Shown here: positions 12,601-18,434 of the stretch, piece by piece
How positions within the stretch are numbered: the stretch's first letter is position 1
Layout: each line of letters starts with the position of its first letter
Source: Verrucomicrobiota bacterium
GTDB lineage: Bacteria; Verrucomicrobiota; Verrucomicrobiia; Limisphaerales; J093
Assembly (NCBI GenBank): GCA_029556615.1
Contig: JAKQDD010000237.1
Coordinates: forward strand, 1 to 55,470
Reading direction: 5' to 3'
DNA length: 55,470 nt
Notes under the pieces: generated by a model
What the model saw: the letters and a program-made list of their open reading frames with translations, nothing else
What the model was told of the DNA's origin: nothing
Databases searched by the model: none
Translations under genes and position numbers: made by a program

Positions 12601-14632
12601 TGTTCAAGGGGACTCGCAAGCGCGCGAGTTCCCAGGTGACGGTTCCCTCGATCCAGAGAGTCGTCGAGACCGCGGCGTGTCGTTCGAGTTCGTTTTCGGG
12701 TCCGACGATCCGGATGACCGCCGGCTCGCTGGCAGTCGCCTCGGTGGCGATGGTGCTGTTGTAGACGCGGACCAAGCCGCTGACGGTCCCGCCCGCCAGT
12801 TCGAACCGGCTGTTTTCGAGCATGAAACCGCCCTGAACGGAAAGAGCGCCCGCAGCCTGTCGGAAGAGCGAGTCGGTCCCGGAGATATTGAAGGTGATGC
12901 CCTCCTCGACGGTGATGGTGCCCTGATTGATGACTTTGCCGACGATGCGCCTCGGGTCCCCGTTGGCGGCGAGCACTTCGATCCGGCCCTCGGATCGATT
13001 GGTGAAAGCGCCCCCGTTCACTTGGAGATACGCGCCGCGGTCCTGGTAGTCGTTGCTCCCGCAAGTCAGCCGGAGGATGCCGTCGTTGCTGCATCCGGCG
13101 GGGCTCGTGAGCCATGCCGCGCCATAGGTGGTGGTCCCCACGAGCCGGACAATCGTGCGGGCCGGGACGTCGGAAAGCAACTGGTTGTTGGCGCCGTAGA
13201 GATAGAGCTCCGTGGGAGCGGCGGGTGCCGCCGGAAAGGTGACTTGGCTGTCCAGGACGCGGAAAGCCCCGGCGTACGTGCCGCCGGCGGACTCGAGGCG
13301 GCCGCGGAACTCGACGGCGGTGCCTGTGGCCACATCGATCGCGCCTTCGTTGTAGAGGCTGCCGGTGATGCTCCGGCTGTCGCCAGCGCCCGGGGCCGCT
13401 GTAATCCTGCCATCCACCGCACTGTGGAGCCGGGCTCCGGTCGCGATGGAGAGGTAACTGCCTCGGTTCTGGTAGTCGTCAGAAGAGCTTTCCAGGTGGA
13501 GCGTGCCGCGGTTCACGATGTCACCGGCCACGGTGAGCGTCGTATAGCTCCAGCGAACAGTGCCTTCGGCCCAGAGGGTGACGCCGGGCGAGGCATTGCC
13601 GAGGAACCGGCAATTCGCGCCGACCGCCCGGACGGTCAAGGGCCCCGCGATGTCGGGCCCGATGTCGAACTCGGAATTGTGGCCGCGGAGCGGTCCGTTG
13701 ATGGTGCCGCCGAGGACCGTCATCCGGCCGCCTTCGAGGACGACACCGCCGGGCACATCCCACTGGCCGCCGGCCAGGGTGAGTTGAGGCGGGACGTCGC
13801 CGACGCCTTGGATCGAGAGTTCGGTGCTGGCCTCGACGCTCAGTGTGCCTTCGTTTCGCAGGTTGCCGTACAGGACTCGTGAATCGCCGGTGCCCGCGAG
13901 GATGTCGATGCGTCCGCTAGGGGCATTGGTGAGCACCCCTTGCACGGTCAGGTAGGTGCCCCGGTCGTGGTAGTCGTTGACGACGGTGATGAACTGAAGG
14001 GTGCCGGCGTTGATCCAGTCGCCGGCAGCAGACCAACGCGCTGCGCCGTTGGCGACCGTGCCCTCGATCGCAACGGTGCTCCCCGCGGTCACGTTGCCGG
14101 CGAGCGTCCCGGTGCCGCGCAGGTGGAAGCGGCCGGTGCCCGTGGCGCCCGGAGCGAACTCGAGCCTGCCGGCGAACAGGGTGACGTCGCCGGTGGCGGT
14201 GCCGTTGCCGATGACGACGGTGGCGGAGGTCGTCTGGACCTGGGGGGCGTCCAGGACGCCCGCGTCGAGTTGGACTCGCCGGTCGCGAAAGGCGCAGGAA
14301 CCGGTCACGATGAGGCCTTCGCCGGCCAGGACCAGGTTCTCGCGGCAGTCGAGCGCGGCGAGTGTCACCGCCGGCCCCGACAGGGTGACGGTGGGATCAG
14401 CGCCCACGTTGAGCACCGCTGTGTCCGCGGTCCCCGGCAACACGTCGCCAGACCAGTTCAAGGGGTCCGTCCATGAGGCGCCGTCGCCGCCGCCGTCCCA
14501 GGAGATTGTTGCGGCGTTGGTCCCGCCTGGGGTGAGGAGGATCGAGGCGAGAACGACGACCAGGGTCAGTCCGCAAGCCGGGTTTCGATGACGACAACGC
14601 CGGGACGTTGGAATGACGGGTGTTGTTTTCAA
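698..14632 (-). CDS. Giant secreted multidomain surface protein (beta-helix head, Calx-beta/CARDB chassis)
   Basis: A secreted protein of about 4,640 residues. TTG at 14632 is chosen because it gives a basic n-region (SRRCRHR), a hydrophobic core and a TNA cleavage site. A GTG at 14707 is open too but lies in a repeat end. In order by DNA position (minus strand): autotransporter-like pectin-lyase-type repeats 14500-10560 (first motif WDGGGDGASWTDPLNWSG); one Ig-like domain about 10530-10290; a PA14-like domain about 10250-9760; a domain of unknown type 9700-9210; two putative-Ig/cadherin-like domains 9215-8650; CARDB 8305-7940; four Calx-beta repeats 7925-6690; CARDB 6690-6350; a carboxypeptidase-regulatory-like fold near 6300-6040; a Gly/Cys-rich region 4774-4313 with twelve Cys; two more putative-Ig domains 2130-1570; and a C-terminal cap. 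No PEP-CTERM, LPXTG or autotransporter barrel is visible. An adhesin or surface-layer role is inference. It is paralogous in its C-terminal half to the other giant gene at 43399. Confidence 0.85.
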   Translation of the reverse strand: MKTTPVIPTSRRCRHRNPACGLTLVVVLASILLTPGGTNAATISWDGGGDGASWTDPLNWSGDVLPGTADTAVLNVGADPTVTLSGPAVTLAALDCRENLVLAGEGLIVTGSCAFRDRRVQLDAGVLDAPQVQTTSATVVIGNGTATGDVTLFAGRLEFAPGATGTGRFHLRGTGTLAGNVTAGSTVAIEGTVANGAARWSAAGDWINAGTLQFITVVNDYHDRGTYLTVQGVLTNAPSGRIDILAGTGDSRVLYGNLRNEGTLSVEASTELSIQGVGDVPPQLTLAGGQWDVPGGVVLEGGRMTVLGGTINGPLRGHNSEFDIGPDIAGPLTVRAVGANCRFLGNASPGVTLWAEGTVRWSYTTLTVAGDIVNRGTLHLESSSDDYQNRGSYLSIATGARLHSAVDGRITAAPGAGDSRSITGSLYNEGAIDVATGTAVEFRGRLESAGGTYAGAFRVLDSQVTFPAAPAAPTELYLYGANNQLLSDVPARTIVRLVGTTTYGAAWLTSPAGCSNDGILRLTCGSNDYQDRGAYLQVNGGAFTNRSEGRIEVLAANGDPRRIVGKVINQGTITVEEGITFNISGTDSLFRQAAGALSVQGGFMLENSRFELAGGTVSGLVRVYNSTIATEATASEPAVIRIVGPENELERHAAVSTTLWIEGTVTWELARLRVPLNTFSAGIIHLETTSNDGWDRGCYLNVEAGATLTNSPSGRITAEPGLGDGRLIRGSLCNQGQITVAAGTTIDYRGRLESAGGTYTGDFRVLQSAILLTASPAEPTELFLYGPENQLLSDIPTRTIVRVVGTVANNYGRLTIPTGCGNDGILRMTCGSNDGWDRGAYINVTEGAFTNRTDGRIEVLAANGDPRRIVGNVLNQGTIAIEEGVTLNVSGSTPLFRQAAGESSVQGSLLLETGRFELAGGTISGVVRALNSTIATEASADQPNVVRLVGPENRLDRHAAALSTLWIEGTTTWGYAQLRVPSSTVSDGIIHLSTTSNDGWDRGCYLTIEAGATLTNAPGARITAAPDTGDGRSLTGHLWHQGRIEVASGTALTFTGQLDLDGGIASGDLQVINASIATHRAAAEPTVIPIYHAGNQLLSDVEPDYTLWVRGTVNPGYARLTATQAFTLRGIIRLESASKDGWDRSSNFTLQNGTLTIAPEGRLESLPGAGGSRSIDAEVANAGTILISTSTALGRTSAVHSNSGTILLAGTTLALSGTSLVIEPTGVLAGTGTFDARNVSTRNRGTVRPGASPGLLTWRGAYTAESSARLELEAAGIEAGTRADQLAIDGSAFLNGQLRLSLVEDYVPAAGDVLSVVKFASVGGTFNSLHLPTLPTGLAWLPEFTASEYRLKVLTETDATNLPPSIVTHPKPVTVVKGRTATFHVIANGSYPLSFQWQWNEVDLEDATHASLTLERVQLEQQGSYRVIVSNAVGSVTSSVATLTVLPAVGTIIPATAATTSFVPGIPGDGVEVAVYNGIGGTKAPAYADLTGLAPTGTTLSPTIDFPHPGSTVTVGNSFDSFFADTTTPPTALSAVAARNFLLDHQFLLRVEAAADKFPETPEIDLDLGVGSDDGFRLQVGSTELGYAGDRGFTYSWYTVSFESEGLYPVRLLFAANATGYSGLEFSWRTALASQEIVPQRALYRSSLLGDQLITFDDLPADTRITDEYLAQGARFTTVAGDPRVTAERPDRFVPVSPPQVFGDPTEPAAVPFVVDITFVTPEEGFPAATEFFSFFVIDAETGGALVEAFDPAGASLYAQEFHGGGAAREQGVIAAPQIARVRITQLDAADAIALDHISLVTPTPMNLPPVLEALGDVDAPEGTEVVFQAQAADPDAGQELRFALRAGAPAGAAIDPVTGVFTWATDETDGPGDYAITVVVTDNGQPALSDEQQIHLRIAEVNTAPTLAAMAPLWASADAPLLVKWSAFDADLPAQSLRFGLGPDAPTGLTLDPLTGEMTWTVDRTTPPGVYSTTVEVSDDGSPELSAQRPCTITVDHNGPLVLSATPAGIQNQPVQVIDLQFNRPLLASSVAVADFALSGPEGAVAINRVELPAADRIRLQIPQQRRSGNYTLRVGPDIRSLNGAPMNQDGDAQNGEPNEDVFQGVFRIQLPDLQVSLIRSPATGAPGEPVTLVWGITNRGAATALPPWFESVRLSPDETIGNDQTVADFQILAALPPAIGILRTQVVVLPLTGVAGTLHFVVTTDANGSIAEETEDNNSLLADTSIHVAPGLSVQLARSEVTEGAPAFQGIARRNGALDQPLTVTLMAEPAGQIDLPAALVLPAGQSSVTFDLIALNDGVVDGDAAVTVRAHAEGYLDGTASLLVRDVNVPQLRLSLPNSQVSEGKTLTGTVSREPITPGSLVVRFASQNPSQLAVPGEAVIPAGAASAPFLVEPVDDRDIERDIALQVTANADGFTGAVVEVTVLDNDAPTLELVVSPSTFSEGAGPTAAVGTLLRRPASTQPLTVALASSTPTAAQVPARVTIPAESASVTFPVSAVDDTTADGPQPATLTASWIDTPTGQVFAPATQTEITVTDDDAPALIVRIAQDAVAEGLSPATTATVQGNQDTQAPVTVTLTSSDPGELTAPPTVVLPSGSAQVTVPLNSIDDGVADGSQMVVLTASAPGFLAGSDQVVVTDVNLPDLVIERLNGPASGSTEATFQVAFRETNRGLGPATGTWRQTLYLSDDPFPGNDFVLGSVDFTGTIPPELYFERVLQFWLPSTPGTYWLVAVSDPDNTVAELIEGNNTVVAAVPIEVTAAYTATVSTAIDLAPAGTPIPLSGQALMAAGGQPASYQLVNIHVVHGDTRRILSALTDTDGRFTATFNPLPGEAGSYQIGAAHPGVAEAPVQDQFTLLGMRFVDREAALTLAGPDTQSAGLDLRNLSSIGLTGLSATASGQPDWLDLALSVPPTLPGDGVVTVRYTATNRRDTAALAEIWIEVRADGGLLARLPFTVRVQPRIPRLVATLSRLESGMLRGEQTLLSLGVRNDGGAASGPVSVLTPDFPWLAVASAQPLPSLEPGAQIEVTLRLSPPPDLPLGRYEGTLTLTADGTAANVPFSFLALSEATGSLVVETVDEFTYYAAGSPRIPNAAITLIDELTGVPAGAGHTDDAGQLAFPSLREGYYRIHATANGHTPADALILVPAGQNTSHILFLSRNTVEYRWTVTPTEIEDRTRITVEAVFETVVPAPVVVVEPSVIDFAEFIAEVSQVDLKITNHGLIAANDAALSFPTLAGWQIEPLITDLGNIPARSSMTIPVIIRRVTGGGSPAPAGAGLHSGSLGCRAAALLYRLVCGPFNNTYSVTIGLANDGSGCPLGGGGGWIAAQGGGSGSFTAPRAVKFDSKCGPGPCAAEIGKWAFDCAFGLLPFPDPIKCGKGVYDCISSAVSSGLSAGTGLTCVGTLLDCASALGKSVNPLIGGALGVLSCAEGMRGVAECLEKAAKEKASQGGKVALADWDYDLPPELLMHFQIVEDRLYALQGHLAVYEVLLGNPAWFHPGMDESLSTWLIGFQQATGTATPLGTRIDLDERAQLAAGPLPPKITAAEVNQFADRWNRTVSNYEAGIFRRADLPAGGNPDFIDVDDLLAAAATTASAIVATEAAGFDDPVLALQSAVAEWKAAIEASGLVDFIPRSSSGSTSGAVALASSGDGSAGICAQVRLQIDQEAVISRDAFEARLEVDNLQANPLRNVQIDLVVSDTAGLPATSRFGVRQPAVTGFGAIDGTGRLEGQTTGTVTWTIIPSSEAAPVGPVTYVVSGTLRYVDEGIEVTLPLAPASIDVFPNASLAVKYFHQRDVLADDPFTPDIAEPSIPYSLAVLVENRGRGEARNVRITSAQPRIVDNEKGLLVDFRIIGTEVDGKNLSPSLTVNLGNLAPDTTAVGRWLLRSSLQGQFVEYAATFEHLDGFGDPRLSLIESVEIHELIRIVDAGDTDARPDFLVNDLEDDAFLPDTLYLSGGGIQPVTPVTQGTTDGAPTPEHLEVTLTATPAAGWSYLRLPDPAAGGFVLTGVRRPNGTMLPTANFWTTDRTFIAGGRRPVYEHVLHLLDRDGPGTYTLVYAPPAPVDVLPPTSALAALPAASPALIPISWTGQDETGGSGVSGYDIYVATDGGAFVPWLRNTLATAATFIGEPNRTYAFYSIATDAAGNREEPPATPDAHTTTSVANQPPALDVPPELVVVEGDTLQLDLDASDPDEPRDRLTFRLGANPPAGVLLDPVTGRLSWITSEELGPSTNTIPVSVSDDGIPPLAASAELRVVITELNTAPEIQTIPNALVNEGRLLEFLVLATDADRPANALRFRLLDTPPAGALLDPLTGRFTWTPSRDQGGAEYALAIEVSDDASPPLTAVSRFTVAVNDVHPDFTLSAGHSHTVAGQVGRVLLELDTRQPLAEITLNLLVPPEISSSPNLTAIAQEIREATLGLLEPNLFRLVFTANPTQPFNGRVTLGELSFPTQPEAASACAPILLSEVVGERLAGGGSARGRARNGLLVILGPQPVLVAELEGDQPVLRLFAHPGEPVEILHQPGLDPNASWSAVRRLTPDTIETVLPDLDEYGFYRAVAGVPPLPDLRMTARTDGTLEIRVTGTPYATWVLEQTASFATPNSWTQAAVVDLSTGTWIWPVPPPATGENARWYRLREVAVP
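11720..13560 (-). repeat. 918-bp tandem higher-order repeats inside the giant gene
   Basis: Two copies of a 918-bp (306-residue) unit are in tandem. For example GCAAGTCA at 13061 recurs at 12143, and the sequence around ATCGTGC at 13152 recurs at 12234, both exactly 918 bp apart. Each unit contains two related sub-repeats of about 164 and 142 residues marked by the motif DRGCYL or DRGAYL preceded by NDGW or NDYQ. Weaker copies of the sub-repeat continue on both sides, to roughly 14000 and 11100. The phase is a multiple of three, so copy-number change would stay in frame. Confidence 0.8.
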
Positions 14633-14706
14633 GGCAGAGCCACCGTAGCTCGTGCCGCGCGTGAAAGGCAAGCAAACAGGACAGCAAACTGAAGGAAAAT
14701 TAGACA

Positions 14707-14873
14707 CTAGCGAGGCGCCGCCTCAGACCCAACCAAGTCCGCGATTCCATGAAGCCTGCCTGCCTTTCCGGACCCTCTGTTCCGCGCCTCGCTCATCAGA
14801 GTCCTCGACGGAGGAAGGGGAGGCCTGGAACAACAAAGACCCAGGACCGATTGTGAACCTGTCCCCCTGTTGC
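14707..14873 (-). repeat. CTAG-bounded interspersed element, copy B (one end missing)
   Basis: Read on the plus strand this copy is in reverse orientation: CTAGCGAGGCG, then GCCTCAGACC, AGTCCGCGAT, CATGAAGCC and the inner arm CGCGCCTCGCTCA, then AGAGTCCTCGACGG. It matches copy G over its whole length to about 14873 but lacks the outer left arm. It sits directly upstream of the giant gene and upstream of the divergent GDPD gene, so it occupies a divergent promoter region. Confidence 0.8.
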
Positions 14874-15027
14874 CCCCGAGAGAACAGACCAGCGAAATCC
14901 GGGACTCAATCCTCATCGCCTCTTGAGTGCGCGGGTGGGTCAATCGGCGATCCGTCCCGAATCGGGAAAGCGGGGGAATCCCTCGCCGATTCAGGGCGGA
15001 GCGCTGATTCGGGCGGCGGCTTGCGAG

Positions 15028-15057
15028 TTGACGCGGATTAGGGGACTTCGGTAGGCA
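15028..15057 (+). promoter_or_regulatory. Candidate sigma-70 promoter of the GDPD gene
   Basis: TTGACG at 15028-15033 and TAGGCA at 15052-15057 are separated by 18 bp. The same layout (TTGAC[G/C], 18 bp, TAG) precedes gcvT and the SurA-like gene. The -10 ends six bases before the ATG at 15064, so transcription would start at or next to the start codon. Derived from sequence match only. Confidence 0.45.
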
Positions 15058-15063
15058 AGAGGG

Positions 15064-16839
15064 ATGGAACATCGTCGTTGGCTTGGCGGCTTGGTGGTTG
15101 GTGTGTGTGCGTGGGCTTGGAGTTTGGCGGGGGCGGAGGTGCTGAGCATTGCGCATCGGGGCAACTCGATGTCGGCGCCCGAGAACACGCTGGCGGCGTT
15201 TCGGGCTGCGGAGGGGAAGGCGGACCTGGTTGAAACCGACATCCGGGTGTCGTCGGACGGGGTGCTGGTGTTGATGCACGACGTCACGGTGACGCGGACG
15301 ACCGACGGGACGGGCAACGTGTCGGCGATGACGCTGACGCAGTTGAAGGGGCTCGATGCCGGGTCCTGGTTCGCTCCGGAGTTCGCGGGCGAGCGCGTTC
15401 CCACGCTTGAAGAGATGCTGGCGACGACCCTGCCTTTTGCCACGCCGCTCCTGGAGCACAAGGCAGGCAGCGCCGCGAGTTACGTGACCGAGCTGCGGCG
15501 TTTGGGGGTGCTGACGAACGTGATCGTGCAGTCCTTCGACTGGGATTTTCTGGCGGCGATGCACGCGCTCGAGCCGCTGATCCCGCTGTGCGGCTTGGGG
15601 AGCGGGGCGCTGGATGTGGCGGATCTGGACCGGATCGAGGCGGCGGGGGCGCGTACCGTTGCCTGGGAGAAGGGGGGCGTCACGGCCGTCGAGGTGGCGA
15701 TGGTGCACGATCGCGGATTGCAGTTCTTTGTCTGGACGGTGGACAGCCCGCAGGAGATTGCGAGGTTCGTCAGCCTTGGAATCGACGGCGTCATTTCCAA
15801 CGATCCGGCGTCGGTGAAGAACCCGGGGACGATCACGACGAATGCGCCGACCCACTGGAGCGACCGCCTGATCGCCCATTGGACCTTCGACGACGGGCTT
15901 GCGGATCCGGCGGCGCGGGTGGTGACGGACGCCTGGGGGGCGAATCCGGGAACGCTGGTGCAATCGGATCCGGCGTCGCATTGGGTTGGGGAAGGCGTGG
16001 CGCGGATCGGAGGCGGTCTCGATCTTGAAGGAGCGAGCGCTCACGTCGTGGTGCCATCGACGAAAGCCCTGGACATCGGGACCAACGCGGTGACGCTTTC
16101 CGGGTGGGTGTGGTTGCCGGGCCTGCCGAGTCGGTTGCCGGCCGCCTATGGTGCGATTTACGATTCGACGACCGATTGTTACGTCCTTTATCTCGATCGA
16201 TCGAACCGGGAGCTGCGGTTCAAGGTGACGGATGTGAACGGGCATGCGGCGCGTCCGGGCATACCCGAGGCCGCGCTGCGGACGAACGAATGGTTGCACG
16301 TGGCGGCGACCTATTCCGGGCAGGGGACCGTGGCGGCGGGGCGTGCGGCCATTTACCTTGACGGCGTGTTGCAGGACGTGCACACGGGGCACGACGCCAG
16401 TAGTCCGGTCGGATTGACCGGGAACGTGAAGACCGGTCAAGCGGCCGCCATGGGACGAGAGGGGCCGACTGGGGGCAACGCCTTTACGGGGATGGTCGAC
16501 GATCTAGCCCTTTGGGGACGGGCACTGTCGGGGGAGGAGATTCGGCAGTTATTCGAGGCGGGGCGAAACGGTCTGGGCCTGGCCGATCTGCTGAAGCTGC
16601 CGACGCCGTTGCTTGTGCCCGGCTCGATTCGGCCGGACGCCGCCGGGATGAACCTTGAGATCACTTTCGAGAACCTCGGGCCGTGGCAGACGTTCCGGCT
16701 GGCGCAGGCCGATTCCTGCGCGGGTCCGTTCGAGGTGGTGCCTGGGCTGGCGCCGATTGCCCTGGGAGAGGGACGGTACCAATTCGTCTGGCCGCTGGAC
16801 GGCAGTTCGATGCGGTTCTTCCTGATCCAGGCGGAGTAG
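15064..16839 (+). CDS. Secreted glycerophosphodiester phosphodiesterase with C-terminal LamG domain
   Basis: The 591-residue product starts with a signal peptide (about residues 1-24, ending AGA). A GDPD TIM-barrel follows to about residue 258. The family residues are present: H31-R32-G33, the pair E57 and D59 (LVETDIRVSSDG), H72-D73 and a later LLEHK. GDPD enzymes hydrolyse glycerophosphodiesters to glycerol 3-phosphate and an alcohol. Here it would act outside the cytoplasm. Residues about 265-500 form a LamG/concanavalin-like domain (LIAHWTFDDG at the start, MVDDLALWGRALSGEEI near the end), usual in secreted carbohydrate- or surface-binding proteins. The last 85 residues are a small beta domain seen at the ends of verrucomicrobial exported proteins. 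The TAG stop is the first triplet of element copy C. No good Shine-Dalgarno is spaced for the ATG, and a leaderless start is likely. Confidence 0.88.
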   Translation: MEHRRWLGGLVVGVCAWAWSLAGAEVLSIAHRGNSMSAPENTLAAFRAAEGKADLVETDIRVSSDGVLVLMHDVTVTRTTDGTGNVSAMTLTQLKGLDAGSWFAPEFAGERVPTLEEMLATTLPFATPLLEHKAGSAASYVTELRRLGVLTNVIVQSFDWDFLAAMHALEPLIPLCGLGSGALDVADLDRIEAAGARTVAWEKGGVTAVEVAMVHDRGLQFFVWTVDSPQEIARFVSLGIDGVISNDPASVKNPGTITTNAPTHWSDRLIAHWTFDDGLADPAARVVTDAWGANPGTLVQSDPASHWVGEGVARIGGGLDLEGASAHVVVPSTKALDIGTNAVTLSGWVWLPGLPSRLPAAYGAIYDSTTDCYVLYLDRSNRELRFKVTDVNGHAARPGIPEAALRTNEWLHVAATYSGQGTVAAGRAAIYLDGVLQDVHTGHDASSPVGLTGNVKTGQAAAMGREGPTGGNAFTGMVDDLALWGRALSGEEIRQLFEAGRNGLGLADLLKLPTPLLVPGSIRPDAAGMNLEITFENLGPWQTFRLAQADSCAGPFEVVPGLAPIALGEGRYQFVWPLDGSSMRFFLIQAE

Positions 16840-17018
16840 AGTCCTCGACTTGTGAAATATATGGGGTCAACAGGTCAAGTTGGGTCCCTGCCGCTCCAGG
16901 CCTGCGCCCGTGCCTTCGAGGACTCTCCATTAGCGAGGCGCGGAAGAGGGGGTCCGAAGAGGCAGGAAGGCTTCATGGGATCGCGGACTTCGTTAGGTCT
17001 GAGGCGGCGCCTCGCTAG
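16837..17018 (+). repeat. CTAG-bounded interspersed element, copy C
   Basis: A full-length 182-bp copy. The left end is TAGAGTCCTCGACTTGT, then GGGGTCAACAGGTCAAGTT, GGTCCCTGCC, the inner arms CTTCGAGGACTCT and ATTAGCGAGGCGCGGAAG, then GGCAGGAAGGCTTCATGG, ATCGCGGACTTCGTTAGG and the right end GGCGCCTCGCTAG. It lies exactly between two converging genes and supplies the TAG stop codon of both (16837-16839 plus strand, 17015-17017 minus strand). Two long-range stems can form from its arms. Confidence 0.9.
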
Positions 17019-18418
17019 GCGCTTTCGAGCGACCAGCCGTTGTGGTAGGGCTCTTTCAAGAAGGCGTTGGCGGGGGCGTGGTTGGTGAACTTCATGGCGG
17101 CTGGATCCCAATCGAGCGACTTGCCGGTGCGGACGGCGATATTGCCGAGCAGGACGATTTCGGTGAGGGGCACCGCCCAATCGAAGGCGCAGCAGGCCGG
17201 TTCGCCGCCGGTGCAGGCCTGGTACCATTCGCCCCAGGTGCCGGGTCGGCGGGGGAGAGTCTTGGGGATATCGCGGGCTTTGGCTGCGAGTGTCGGTGAG
17301 AGAAGCTTGGGTCCGCCCCAGGAATAGAGCAGTTGACCTTGATCGCCGACGTACAGAGCGCCTTCTTCGGGGAGGGGTTGGTCCCAACCGTGGGGTCTTG
17401 GGGGCTGCAATCCGCCGTCGTACCAGACGAGGCGCACCGGGGGCAGGCCGGCGCGCGCCGCGAAGTCGTAGGTGACAATCGAAGCCAGGGGCGCGGTCTC
17501 GGGGGTCACTTTGGTGGCGGTGGCCTCGATTCGGAGGGGCGGACCCAGCTTCAGGGCGCGGACGACAGGGTTGAAGTGATGGCATCCCATATCGCCGAGG
17601 GCACCGGTACCGAAGTCCCACCAGCCTCTGAAGTTGAACGGATGATAAACGCCGTTGTACTGGGCGATCCAATCGGGGTTTGCCTTGAGCTGGGCGAGGG
17701 CGTAATGGCCTGCGGGCCATCGATCCTTGAAGGGCCGGGCGGGGGCGGGTCCGAGCCAGAGGTTCCAGTCGAGGGACGCAGGGACTGGATCGTCGCCTGG
17801 GGGTCGGAGCATGCCCTGGGGCCAGACGGGGCGGTTGGTCCAGAGATGGACTTCGCGGACGGCGCCGAGTAGGCCGGCGTCGAGCCATTCATTGAGGCGG
17901 CGTGGTTCCTCGGTGCTATGGGGGGCGGCGGTCATTTGGGTGGCGCGGCCGGCCTGACGTGCTGCGGCCAGGAGGACGCGGCCCTCGTGCACGGTTCGGG
18001 TCAAGGGTTTGACGCAGCAGACGTGTTTGCCGCTGCGGAGGGCTGCGATGACGATGAGTGCGTGGGTGTGATCCGGCGTGCCGCAATAGACGGCGTCGAC
18101 CCGGTTTCCCTCGGCCTGGAGCAACTCGCGGAAGTCGCGGTACTTACGGGCTTGGGGCCAGCGGTCATAGGCTTTTCTGGCGAAGACGTCGTCGACATCG
18201 CAGAGGGCGACGATCTGGAAGCCGGCGGCTTCGAGCTCCTGAAGTTGGCCGAAGCCGACGCCGCCCACGCCGATTCCGGCGAGGGCGGGTCGCTGACTGG
18301 CGGGGGTGGCGCCGGCGTGGCCGAGGACGGTGGCTGGCACGATCATGAGGGTGGCGGCGGCGCCGGAGGCAGTTTGGAGGAACCGGCGCCGGCCGAGATG
18401 GTGAGGCGAGCGGGGCAT
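17015..18418 (-). CDS. Twin-arginine exported Gfo/Idh/MocA family oxidoreductase
   Basis: A 467-residue predicted NAD(P)-dependent oxidoreductase of the Gfo/Idh/MocA superfamily, which acts on sugars and cyclitols. Residues 9-18 (RRRFLQTASG) followed by a hydrophobic stretch form a Tat signal. The Rossmann nucleotide loop is IGVGGVGFG near residues 48-56, followed by IVALCDVD. The usual EKP motif reads VKPLTRTV here, keeping the lysine. The C-terminal half has GALGDMGCHHFNPV, a family signature. The final YHNGWSL is typical of the family's end, so the protein is complete although its TAG lies in element copy C. It starts 16 bp after the preceding minus-strand secreted-protein gene, which suggests one operon. 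The substrate cannot be read from the sequence. Confidence 0.9.
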   Translation of the reverse strand: MPRSPHHLGRRRFLQTASGAAATLMIVPATVLGHAGATPASQRPALAGIGVGGVGFGQLQELEAAGFQIVALCDVDDVFARKAYDRWPQARKYRDFRELLQAEGNRVDAVYCGTPDHTHALIVIAALRSGKHVCCVKPLTRTVHEGRVLLAAARQAGRATQMTAAPHSTEEPRRLNEWLDAGLLGAVREVHLWTNRPVWPQGMLRPPGDDPVPASLDWNLWLGPAPARPFKDRWPAGHYALAQLKANPDWIAQYNGVYHPFNFRGWWDFGTGALGDMGCHHFNPVVRALKLGPPLRIEATATKVTPETAPLASIVTYDFAARAGLPPVRLVWYDGGLQPPRPHGWDQPLPEEGALYVGDQGQLLYSWGGPKLLSPTLAAKARDIPKTLPRRPGTWGEWYQACTGGEPACCAFDWAVPLTEIVLLGNIAVRTGKSLDWDPAAMKFTNHAPANAFLKEPYHNGWSLESA

Positions 18419-18434
18419 GGCAGAGTCGGGGGCT

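Noticed and set aside
11100..14000. CRISPR-like array
   Set aside because: Repeats are long (918 bp), in frame and within a coding region; no short repeat-spacer pattern is present.
14705..14707. GTG start for the first giant gene
   Set aside because: It lies at the end of repeat copy B and would add a tail before the basic region of the signal peptide; TTG at 14632 is a better fit, though not proven.
14707..16440. Minus-strand open frame of 577 codons
   Set aside because: Antisense to the GDPD gene; its end runs through repeat copy B, which explains the similarity to short peptides from the other copies.
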